Positions 1 to 4,814 of a DNA stretch of 6,532 nt are shown in pieces. The position numbers and the translations under genes are program-made. Each line of letters opens with the position of its first letter. Within the stretch, counting starts at the first letter, position 1. Below the pieces are notes generated by a model. The model was not told the DNA's origin. It searched no databases and saw only the letters and a program-made list of their open reading frames with translations. Source of the DNA: an uncultured Bacilli bacterium (lineage in GTDB: Bacteria; Bacillota_I; Bacilli_A; RF39; UBA660); the NCBI GenBank assembly GCA_949280095.1, contig CASDHD010000061.1, forward strand, positions 1 through 6,532, read 5' to 3'.

Positions 1-53
1 CGTACGGTGGTGTGAGAGGGACGAAATGATTTAATTATTTCTCTCTACTCGAT
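1..53 (+). mobile_element. Group II intron, 3' end (domain V tail and domain VI), 5' part outside window
   Basis: Bases 1-10 (CGTACGGTGG) look like the 3' strand of group II intron domain V. Bases 14-50 fold into a near-perfect domain VI hairpin: 14-16 pair with 48-50, 17-21 with 42-46, and 23-29 with 35-41, leaving a five-base loop (30-34), a bulged C22 and a single bulged A47. A bulged A on the 3' side, seven bases from an AY end (GAT at 51-53), is the branch-point geometry of the family, so the intron should end at base 53 with the 3' exon starting at 54. The GUG at 7-9 would pair with a CGC rather than AGC catalytic triad, which hints at group IIC. The rest of the intron, including any reverse transcriptase, lies outside. 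The sequence motif and fold are seen; the class is inferred. Confidence 0.75.
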
Positions 54-72
54 TTCGTGATAAAATGAATGT

Positions 73-77
73 AGGAG
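73..77 (+). promoter_or_regulatory. Ribosome binding site deciding the toxin start
   Basis: AGGAG lies nine bases before the ATG at 87. The longer reading frame begins with a TTG at 78, which directly abuts this Shine-Dalgarno and could not be used with it, so ATG 87 is the preferred start. Confidence 0.7.
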
Positions 78-86
78 TTGGGGGAA

Positions 87-557
87 ATGAAAGTACAAAC
101 AGGTTATATTTATCATATTAAAGATGAATTCTTTGATAAAATCAAAGATAAAGGATTAATGATAAATCATGAAAATGGTCATGCAAGACCTACATATTTC
201 ACTATAGAAGATAAAGATATTTTATGGTTTATACCTTTGAGTAGTAAAATAACTAAATATCAGCCAATTATAGATCAAAAGATTAAAAAATATGGCAGTT
301 GTAGGTCAATAATGATACGAGAAATTGCAAATAAGAAGTCTGTAATATTACTACAAAATGCTTTTCCAACTTTAGAAAAATATATAGATCATCCTCATAT
401 AACATACGGTAAACCATTAAAAGTTATTGACTCATTAAAAGATGAAATACTAGATAATTTTAATTATTTATTGGCTCTTAAAAAACAGGGTAATAACTTA
501 TTTTTTCCTAATATAGATGAAATTAAAAAAATAATGTTGGAAGAAATAGAAAACTAA
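87..557 (+). CDS. Type III toxin-antitoxin endoribonuclease toxin, CptN/ToxN-like
   Basis: The 156-residue protein resembles the toxins of type III systems (ToxN/AbiQ, CptN, TenpN), sequence-specific RNases held inactive by a small structured RNA encoded as tandem repeats just upstream. Visible marks are the opening TGYIYHIKDEFF (5-16), a PTYFTIEDKDILWFIPLSSK stretch (35-54) with the PLSSK motif at 50-54 that corresponds to the PLTSPK active-site region of ToxN, then IMIREIANKKSVILLQNAFPT (75-95) and a charged helical C-terminus. I recall this sequence type as the CptIN family; that assignment comes from memory, not a search. The family is cytoplasmic and normally 150-170 residues, so the gene looks full length and intact. 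No antitoxin repeats are present in the 86 bases upstream; instead a group II intron ends 33 bases before the start. A terminator follows at 584-619, so the gene is not transcribed together with spoIVB. Confidence 0.7.
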   Translation: MKVQTGYIYHIKDEFFDKIKDKGLMINHENGHARPTYFTIEDKDILWFIPLSSKITKYQPIIDQKIKKYGSCRSIMIREIANKKSVILLQNAFPTLEKYIDHPHITYGKPLKVIDSLKDEILDNFNYLLALKKQGNNLFFPNIDEIKKIMLEEIEN

Positions 558-583
558 AAAATAATCAAATCTCTTTTAAATTC

Positions 584-619
584 CAATATTTGGCAACAAC
601 CAATTATTGTTTTTATTTT
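584..619 (+). terminator. Rho-independent terminator after the toxin gene
   Basis: CAATATTTGG (584-593) pairs with CCAATTATTG (600-609) in a ten-position stem with one mismatch, around a CAACAA loop, followed directly by TTTTTATTTT (610-619). It closes the toxin transcript 27 bases after its stop and separates it from spoIVB. Confidence 0.8.
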
Positions 620-641
620 CAAAACCTATCTACCCATACTA
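613..641 (+). promoter_or_regulatory. Possible forespore (sigma-G-like) promoter of spoIVB
   Basis: CATACTA at 635-641 fits the sigma-G -10 consensus CATnMTA as I remember it, and spoIVB is a forespore gene transcribed by sigma-F/sigma-G in B. subtilis. The -35 is poor: TTATT at 613-617, 17 bases upstream, matches only the central AT of GHATR well. The terminator of the gene before and the ribosome binding site of spoIVB (AAGGTG, 650-655) bracket it, so a promoter is needed somewhere here. The sigma assignment is an inference. Confidence 0.3.
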
Positions 642-650
642 GTACTAGTA
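637..650. repeat. 14-bp perfect palindrome in the spoIVB leader
   Basis: TACTAGTACTAGTA reads the same on both strands and contains ACTAGT twice in tandem. It overlaps the last five bases of the CATACTA -10 candidate and touches the AAGGTG ribosome binding site. It could be an operator for a dimeric regulator or merely a low-complexity coincidence. Confidence 0.5.
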
Positions 651-664
651 AGGTGTGATGTTTT

Positions 665-1639
665 ATGAAAAAATTGAAATTAGTATTAATTACTTTATTA
701 ATGCTCTATCCCTCAATAGTCTTTGCATATTCCAGTAAAGTAATCGTGGGAGGACAAAATATAGGAATTAATATTCAAAGTAACGGTGTTTTAGTAGTAG
801 GTTTCTATCAAGTAGATGGAAAAACTATCAAGTCAAGTCCATCTATTGAAGTAGGGGATTATATCACAAAAGTAGCAGATACCGAAGTAAATACCATTAA
901 TGAATTAACAAATGCTATTGAAAAAAACATAAGTGATTCTAAAGTAGAATTAACCTATGTAAGAAATGGTAAAGAAAATAAAAGTACATTAAGCTTAATT
1001 GAACAGGATGGCATTTTTAAAACAGGTCTTTATGTTAAAGATAGCATCACAGGAATTGGTACATTAACCTATATAGATCCAGAAAGTAAGATCTTTGGAG
1101 CATTAGGTCATGAAATCATTGAAGCAAATTCTAATAAAAGAATTGAGGTAAAGACGGGAACAATTTTTAATAGCGTCATTACAGGTGTAAATAAAAGTAG
1201 TGACGGAAATCCTGGAGAGAAAAAAGCAAACTTTAACCCATCTGAAGTATATGGAACAATTTCTAAAAATACCCAATATGGACTATTTGGAACTTATAGT
1301 GCTAATTTACCAAGTAATACAACTTATGAAGTAGCAAGTAAAGACGAGGTACAAGTTGGCTCTGCCAAAATATTAACTGTTTTAAATGGTGATGAAATAA
1401 AGGAATATGAAATTAATATAACGAAAATTAATGAATATAACAAAATAAAAAATATATCGTTTGAAATAACCGATGGTGAACTTTTAGATAAAGCAGGAGG
1501 TGTTGTACAAGGAATGAGTGGTAGTCCAATTATTCAAAATGATAAAATCATAGGTGCTGTTACTCATGTTATTGTCGATAATGTAAGAACAGGGTATGGT
1601 ATTTTTATTACCACCATGTTAGAAGAAGGCGAAAATTAA
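665..1639 (+). CDS. spoIVB: SpoIVB, stage IV sporulation serine peptidase (S55, PDZ)
   Basis: SpoIVB is made in the forespore, secreted into the space between the two spore membranes, and cleaves SpoIVFA there, freeing SpoIVFB to process pro-sigma-K. The 324-residue protein has an N-terminal hydrophobic signal/anchor (about 4-21), a PDZ domain (about 30-110, with IEVGDYITKV at 61-70) and an S55 peptidase domain (about 118-320). The triad can be read: His149 in FGALGHE, Asp270 in FEITDGELL, and Ser285 in GGVVQGMSGSP. The Asp-Ser spacing of 15 equals that of B. subtilis D363-S378 as I recall it. It is about 100 residues shorter than B. subtilis SpoIVB, mostly through a shorter N-terminal region. 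ATG 665 has AAGGTG at 650-655. It lacks its usual neighbour spo0A and is flanked by terminators on both sides, so it is monocistronic. Confidence 0.95.
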   Translation: MKKLKLVLITLLMLYPSIVFAYSSKVIVGGQNIGINIQSNGVLVVGFYQVDGKTIKSSPSIEVGDYITKVADTEVNTINELTNAIEKNISDSKVELTYVRNGKENKSTLSLIEQDGIFKTGLYVKDSITGIGTLTYIDPESKIFGALGHEIIEANSNKRIEVKTGTIFNSVITGVNKSSDGNPGEKKANFNPSEVYGTISKNTQYGLFGTYSANLPSNTTYEVASKDEVQVGSAKILTVLNGDEIKEYEINITKINEYNKIKNISFEITDGELLDKAGGVVQGMSGSPIIQNDKIIGAVTHVIVDNVRTGYGIFITTMLEEGEN

Positions 1640-1650
1640 GCCTTTTTTCT
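1623..1650 (+). terminator. Rho-independent terminator overlapping the end of spoIVB
   Basis: AAGAAGGC (1623-1630) pairs with GCCTTTTT (1640-1647) with one G-U pair, around the nine-base loop GAAAATTAA that contains the spoIVB stop codon. The T-run forms part of the stem and continues to 1648. It may also work for the decayed minus-strand gene beyond it. Confidence 0.75.
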
Positions 1651-1673
1651 GTTGAAAGAAGTACCTAAACTCT

Positions 1674-1827
1674 CTAGAATTTTTTCTTTATAGATGCAAG
1701 AACCTTTGTAGGCTTGCCATTATCTAATACATAAATATAGTCAATATATTTTAGCACAGGATATGTGGGTCTTTTTCATGGTAAGTCATTAAATATAAAC
1801 AAAAATTTTAAGTCCTATTTTACTAAT
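1674..1827 (-). pseudogene. Remnant of an ABC transporter ATP-binding protein (C-terminal end)
   Basis: Reading the minus strand from 1827, three fragments in different frames line up with the end of an ABC ATPase. ISKIGLKIFVYI (1827-1792) resembles the beta-strand before the H-loop. MTYHEKDPHIL (from 1789) resembles the H-loop, normally TH-E-D. LKYIDYIYVLDNGK (from 1754) is the D-x-IYVL-DNGK stretch typical of the C-terminal end, running to a stop at 1676-1674. At least two frameshifts separate the pieces, an extra Tyr interrupts the TH of the H-loop, and no Walker A, signature or Walker B motif is found upstream. Assignment is by pattern recognition only and the fragment is short, so it could be coincidental. 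Confidence 0.42.
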
Positions 1828-1906
1828 TTACTGCTTTATGGTAGTACCTTTTCTATTCTTTGATTTATAGATACTATCTTTTTTAATAAAGGAAAAGTAC
1901 AGATTA

Positions 1907-1935
1907 TTCCAAATAAGTTCTAGGTATGGTAAAAT
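1907..1935 (+). promoter_or_regulatory. Extended -10 promoter for the GNAT-Nudix pair
   Basis: TGGTAAAAT (1927-1935) is an extended -10 (TGn plus TAAAAT, one base off TATAAT). The -35 position, TTCCAA at 1907-1912 with 17-base spacing, matches TTGACA at only three positions, which is acceptable with an extended -10. GGAGG follows at 1946-1950, leaving a very short leader. Confidence 0.5.
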
Positions 1936-1958
1936 ATTAGTAATTGGAGGAATAAATC

Positions 1959-2408
1959 ATGGATACTTTAATAATTGAAAAATTAAAAAAATCAGATTTG
2001 AGAGAAGCTATTTCTATATACGATAGTAATCATAATTTGAAAACGAACTATGAAAAATTATTTCAAGAATATGACAAAATTTACAATAATCCAGATTATC
2101 ATAATATTGTAGTAAAACTAGATAGTAAAATAGTTGGTATGGCCACTATTATTATCAATCGTGATATTGTAGAAGAATTACATCCCTTTTTAACCGTTTG
2201 GAATTTAGGAGTTCATAAAGATTATAGAAGAATGAAAATAGGCACAGCAATGTTAGATTATATTTGTAATTATGCAAAAGAGCTAGGATGTGATTTTATA
2301 TCTTTAATTGCTGAAAAAGATAACGTTATAGGGCAAAAATTTTATGAAAGTTTAGGATATGAAAAAGAAGTTGGCTATGTAAAACTAATTAATAAACAAA
2401 ATTGGTAA
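1959..2408 (+). CDS. GNAT-family N-acetyltransferase
   Basis: The 149-residue protein has the GNAT fold signature: beta4/motif A from about 79 to 105 (TVWNLGVHKDYRRMKIGTAM) with the acetyl-CoA pyrophosphate loop R90-R-M-K-I-G95-T-A97, and the motif B-like C-terminal half with KFYESLGYEKE (127-137) typical of these enzymes. The first glycine of the usual R-x-x-G-x-G loop is Lys93, a variant that occurs in the superfamily. It transfers an acetyl group from acetyl-CoA to an amine on a substrate that cannot be told from sequence; a small molecule or peptide N-terminus is possible. There is no signal peptide. The start has GGAGG (1946-1950) eight bases upstream. The Nudix gene follows after 18 bases, so the two are probably co-transcribed. 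It is not part of the sporulation block. Confidence 0.88.
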   Translation: MDTLIIEKLKKSDLREAISIYDSNHNLKTNYEKLFQEYDKIYNNPDYHNIVVKLDSKIVGMATIIINRDIVEELHPFLTVWNLGVHKDYRRMKIGTAMLDYICNYAKELGCDFISLIAEKDNVIGQKFYESLGYEKEVGYVKLINKQNW

Positions 2409-2426
2409 TGAAAGTGAGGAGTAAAA

Positions 2427-2882
2427 ATGGGATATATAATGAATTTAAGAAAATATGTAGGACATGATCCTATTATAGGTCTTGGTGCAACTACATTAGT
2501 TTTTAATGATAAAAATGAATTATTATTAAATTTAAGAAGTGATACAAACACTTGGGGCATTCCAGGTGGTTCAATGGAATTATATGAAAATATTAAAGAC
2601 ACTGCTATAAGAGAATTAAAAGAAGAAGCTGGTATCAATGCAGAAAATTTAGAACTTGTTGATGTACTATCTGGAAAAGAGTATTATTTTGAATACCCTA
2701 ACGGAGATAAAATGTGCACAGTTATAGTTTTATTTAAAGTATTAAATTATACTGGTACAATTAAAGTATCAGATAACGAAAGTAAAGAATTAAAGTTTTT
2801 TTCACTTAATGATTTGCCAAAAATGGAATCAAGAGCTAAAGCTATAATAGATAAAATAAAAGATGGCACAATCAAAATTTAA
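2427..2882 (+). CDS. Nudix (NUDIX hydrolase) family protein
   Basis: The 151-residue protein carries a complete Nudix box G-x5-E-x7-REUxEExGU: G48, E54, R62-E63-L-K-E66-E67 and G69-I70, preceded by WGIPGG (43-48). The glutamates bind the metal that hydrolyses a nucleoside diphosphate linked to another moiety; the substrate (damaged NTP, nucleotide sugar, capped RNA or other) cannot be inferred. The length fits a single-domain MutT-like enzyme in the cytoplasm. ATG 2427 has AGGAG (2417-2421) five bases upstream; the in-frame ATG at 2439 has no better site. It follows the GNAT gene by 18 bases and is likely the last gene of a two-gene operon, ended by the hairpin at 2946-2968. Such GNAT/Nudix pairs are common accessory cargo in Bacillota. 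Confidence 0.92.
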   Translation: MGYIMNLRKYVGHDPIIGLGATTLVFNDKNELLLNLRSDTNTWGIPGGSMELYENIKDTAIRELKEEAGINAENLELVDVLSGKEYYFEYPNGDKMCTVIVLFKVLNYTGTIKVSDNESKELKFFSLNDLPKMESRAKAIIDKIKDGTIKI

Positions 2883-2945
2883 TTAATCCATATAATTGTG
2901 TTTTTTTATATAAAAAATATATAAAAGTTCATCTTTTTATAATGT

Positions 2946-2979
2946 AAAATGTCACAAACCGACATTTTTTTCGTTTTTT
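2946..2979 (+). terminator. Likely terminator after the Nudix gene
   Basis: AAAATGTC (2946-2953) and GACATTTT (2961-2968) form a perfect eight-base stem with an ACAAACC loop, followed by further T-rich sequence (TTT CG TTTTTT to 2979). The stem has only three G-C pairs, so efficiency may be modest. It is symmetrical enough to act on both strands. Confidence 0.5.
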
Positions 2980-2982
2980 CTA

Positions 2983-2991
2983 TGCTATAAA
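2983..2991 (+). promoter_or_regulatory. Possible promoter of the SPOR-radC-mre-spoIVF operon
   Basis: TGCTATAAA (2983-2991) fits an extended -10. CCGACA (2959-2964) is the nearest -35-like hexamer, but its 21-base spacing is too long. Transcription would start around 2998, practically at the ribosome binding site, which weakens the call. Confidence 0.3.
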
Positions 2992-2997
2992 CGTAGT

Positions 2998-3003
2998 AGG
3001 TGA
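2998..3003 (+). promoter_or_regulatory. Ribosome binding site deciding the SPOR-protein start
   Basis: AGGTGA lies eight bases before ATG 3012. The longer frame would begin at a GTG (3000-3002) that is part of this Shine-Dalgarno itself, so ATG 3012 is the start. Confidence 0.8.
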
Positions 3004-3011
3004 TTTCTATT

Positions 3012-3443
3012 ATGAAAAAAACATTAAAAATTGTATTATTTTCTTCCTTACTTGGCATCGTTCTAGCAGGATTATTTTTCTTTAATATTAAAGAAAAAGC
3101 CGAAGCCAAAAATAAACCAATTCTTTACGCTTTCCAAGTCGGCGTTTTTAAAAATAAAGAAAATGCTAGCAATTATCGAAGTCGTTTTACTCTAGGTACT
3201 GTTTTTTATGATGGAGAGTACTATCGTGTTTATGTAGGTATTACAGTTGATAATAAAGAACTTTTATCGTCCATTTTTGATAAAGAGGGATATAGTTATT
3301 ACATAAAAGAACTAGAAGTTGACGAAAAAATCATAACGGAAATAAAAAAATACGATGAATTATTAATCCAAAGTGGTGAAGAAAACCGCATGCTCATTAT
3401 TAAAAATATGTTAGAAAGCTATCAAAATGAATTACAAAATTAA
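3012..3443 (+). CDS. SPOR-domain membrane protein, positional SpoIIB counterpart
   Basis: The 143-residue protein has a short cytoplasmic start, one membrane segment (about 5-25), and an extracytoplasmic SPOR-like domain (about 38-104: YAFQVGVFKNKENASNYRSR at 39-58, then FYDGEYYRVYVG at 65-76). A charged helical tail (about 105-143) follows. SPOR domains bind denuded glycan strands in septal peptidoglycan. In B. subtilis the SPOR protein SpoIIB, which helps septal wall thinning and engulfment, lies just upstream of maf-radC-mre, the same position as here. The family match is good; the SpoIIB role is inferred from synteny, and this protein is less than half as long as B. subtilis SpoIIB. Its last 17 bases overlap the start of radC, so it is translated with the cell-shape and sporulation genes downstream. 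Confidence 0.82.
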   Translation: MKKTLKIVLFSSLLGIVLAGLFFFNIKEKAEAKNKPILYAFQVGVFKNKENASNYRSRFTLGTVFYDGEYYRVYVGITVDNKELLSSIFDKEGYSYYIKELEVDEKIITEIKKYDELLIQSGEENRMLIIKNMLESYQNELQN

Positions 3444-4107
3444 AGATTTACCAATAGATGAAAGACCACGTGAAAAATTAAAAGAAAAAGGGGGAGCCAA
3501 TTTATCCAATGAGGAATTAATTGCTATTATCTTAAGATGCGGTAATAAAGAAGAATCCGTAAAAGACCTAGCTATTCGTCTGGTAAAAACTTTGAACTCT
3601 TTTCATGACTTAAATAACATCACTTATGCTGATTTAATCAAAATCAAAGGGATTAAAGAAGCAAAAGCTGTTTCTCTGCTTGCCTCCATCGAACTAGGCC
3701 GTCGTCTTGCAAGTAAACAGCAAAATAAGAAAACAAAAATCACAACAGCTACTGATATTTATGAACTCTTTCGGTCACAAATCATTGGTTTAAAACAGGA
3801 AAAAATGTTTGCTCTTTTTCTAAATACGAAAAACGAAGTAATCAAACAAGAAACAATTTTTATTGGCACGCAAAATAAAAGTATTGCTCATCCACGTGAA
3901 ATTTTTAATGCAGCTATTAAAAATAGTGCTATGAAACTTGTTTTAATCCATAACCATCCATCAGGAGACGTAACACCTAGTCAAGAAGACATAGCATTCA
4001 CCGAAAACATAAAAAAGGGAAGTGAAATGCTACAAATTCCTTTAATTGACCATATCATCGTAAGTGAGACCGATTTTTTTAGCTTTTATGACAATCATAT
4101 GCTTTAA
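3427..4107 (+). CDS. radC: RadC family JAB/MPN-domain protein (UPF0758)
   Basis: The 226-residue protein has the complete RadC architecture: an N-terminal LSNEELIAIILRCG region (26-39), a helix-hairpin-helix stretch (about 66-92, IKIKGIKEAKAVSLLASIEL at 71-90) and a C-terminal JAB/MPN+ domain. The metal-site motif is intact: Glu125, H175-N-H177-P-S-G-D181, then S185 and D188, matching HxH-x7-SxxD. The name is historical; a role in DNA repair is doubtful and the true substrate is unknown, although the motif predicts a zinc-dependent hydrolase. Length is normal. The ATG lies inside the 3' end of the SPOR gene, with a weak AGAAAG at 3413-3418, so translation is probably coupled. In Bacilli it sits directly before mreB; here mreC comes next and mreB is absent. 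Confidence 0.95.
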   Translation: MNYKIKDLPIDERPREKLKEKGGANLSNEELIAIILRCGNKEESVKDLAIRLVKTLNSFHDLNNITYADLIKIKGIKEAKAVSLLASIELGRRLASKQQNKKTKITTATDIYELFRSQIIGLKQEKMFALFLNTKNEVIKQETIFIGTQNKSIAHPREIFNAAIKNSAMKLVLIHNHPSGDVTPSQEDIAFTENIKKGSEMLQIPLIDHIIVSETDFFSFYDNHML

Positions 4108-4149
4108 TTTTAGAAAAATCTTCCATACTAAAAATGGTGAAGCATATGA
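4095..4149 (+). promoter_or_regulatory. Inverted repeat pairing the end of radC with the mreC start
   Basis: TCATATGCTT (4095-4104) and AAGCATATGA (4140-4149) are perfect reverse complements, separated by 35 bases. The left arm covers the last three sense codons of radC, and the right arm covers the AAG of the mreC Shine-Dalgarno and the whole ATG. In mRNA this would hide the mreC start until a ribosome finishing radC opens the left arm. The repeat is seen; the coupling role is inferred. Confidence 0.5.
4136..4142 (+). promoter_or_regulatory. Ribosome binding site deciding the mreC start
   Basis: GGTGAAG lies just before ATG 4146. The first ATG of the frame (4134) overlaps this site and has no Shine-Dalgarno of its own. 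The same seven bases precede mreD (4803-4809) and spoIVFA (5195-5201). Confidence 0.75.
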
Positions 4150-4814
4150 CAAAAAAAGGGAAATTCGTTATCATTTTAGTTTTCATTCTAGCAATTTTAA
4201 TCAAAGAAGAAATTTATGGGTTACTTTTTAAAGCAACTATTACAACAAAAACGAATGATTACATCTGTAACATCAAAAATACAGAACTTGAAGAAAAATA
4301 CCAAGAGCTTGTCTCCGCCTATCATTACGAAGACGCATTATCCTACCATGTAGAAGAATCAAAAGTTCTATTCCGCGATGTCTACGATTTAACAAATACA
4401 TTTACTATTTATAAAGGAAGCAATAACAACATAAAAGAGCAAAACCTTGTTGTAAACGAACAAGGACTTATCGGTATCATTTCTAAAGTAAACAAAAATA
4501 GTAGCGTTGTCGATTTTCTTTTAAATGAAAATTTAAACTTATCTGTAAAAATTAAAGATTGTTATGGCATTTTAAAATATGAAAACAAAGAATTAATTGT
4601 AAAAGGAATTAATAACAAAGGTGAAGTAGAAATAGGAGATGAAGTATATACAAGTGATGTATCCATTTACCCGGAAGGAGTATTTATTGGTACAGTTGAA
4701 GAAATCGAAAGTGATCATTATGAAATTGAAAAAGTAATTAAAGTACACCCAAGTGTAAATTTTGAACATATAAAATATGTTAGCATTATCACTGATTTAA
4801 GAGGTGAAGAATGA
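4146..4814 (+). CDS. mreC: MreC, rod-shape-determining protein
   Basis: MreC is a bitopic scaffold of the elongasome that contacts penicillin-binding proteins outside the membrane. The 222-residue protein has one N-terminal membrane segment (about 7-27), a short helical linker (about 44-62) and the extracytoplasmic beta-barrel region. Family marks are SKVLFRDVYD (72-81), LVVNEQGLIGIISKV (101-115), LSVKIKDCYGIL (132-143) and the late PEGVFIGTV (176-184). It is shorter than the 260-290 residues usual in Bacilli, mainly through a short coiled coil. ATG 4146 is preferred over 4134 because GGTGAAG precedes it. Its stop overlaps the mreD start (ATGA). No mreB precedes it, so MreB must be encoded elsewhere or the shape system is reduced. 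The start codon lies in an inverted repeat with the end of radC. Confidence 0.9.
   Translation: MTKKGKFVIILVFILAILIKEEIYGLLFKATITTKTNDYICNIKNTELEEKYQELVSAYHYEDALSYHVEESKVLFRDVYDLTNTFTIYKGSNNNIKEQNLVVNEQGLIGIISKVNKNSSVVDFLLNENLNLSVKIKDCYGILKYENKELIVKGINNKGEVEIGDEVYTSDVSIYPEGVFIGTVEEIESDHYEIEKVIKVHPSVNFEHIKYVSIITDLRGEE

Larger units (their letters stand above)
1640..1958. other. 319-bp stretch between spoIVB and the GNAT gene without an intact gene
   Basis: From left to right it holds the spoIVB terminator, a degenerate minus-strand ABC-ATPase remnant (1674-1827), a weak hairpin (TACTGC 1829-1834 with GGTAGTA 1840-1846, one G-U pair, followed by a T-rich stretch), and an extended -10 promoter for the GNAT-Nudix pair (1927-1935). 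I see no RNA gene and no intact reading frame of credible length on either strand. Confidence 0.6.

Noticed and set aside
14..58. H-type pseudoknot, GAGAG 14-18 with CTCTC 41-45 and ACGAAAT 21-27 with ATTTCGT 52-58, as a single type III antitoxin repeat
   Set aside because: The pairing is possible and tempting next to a type III toxin, but the nested domain VI hairpin with bulged A47 uses the same bases with more pairs, the preceding CGTACGGTGG fits domain V, and no second repeat is visible.
58..66. TGATAAAAT as an extended -10 promoter for the toxin
   Set aside because: Transcription would start at about 73, inside the ribosome binding site AGGAG (73-77), and no -35 is visible; probably an A+T-rich coincidence, though it cannot be fully excluded.
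2375..2638. 87-codon open frame on the minus strand opposite the Nudix gene
   Set aside because: It lies wholly antisense to a well-supported Nudix gene and the end of the GNAT gene, with no recognisable domain; a shadow frame.
2902..2917. Perfect palindrome TTTTTTATATAAAAAA after the Nudix gene
   Set aside because: It consists only of A and T in a very A+T-rich gap, which makes such palindromes expected by chance; the hairpin at 2946-2968 is the better terminator.
2938..2943. TATAAT as the -10 of the SPOR-radC operon
   Set aside because: A perfect hexamer, but no -35 at 16-18 bases and no TG extension, and the transcript would run at once into the hairpin/T-tract at 2946-2979.
2906..3109. 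67-codon open frame on the minus strand opposite the SPOR gene start
   Set aside because: It runs through the terminator and promoter region and antisense to the SPOR signal segment; no domain, no supporting context.
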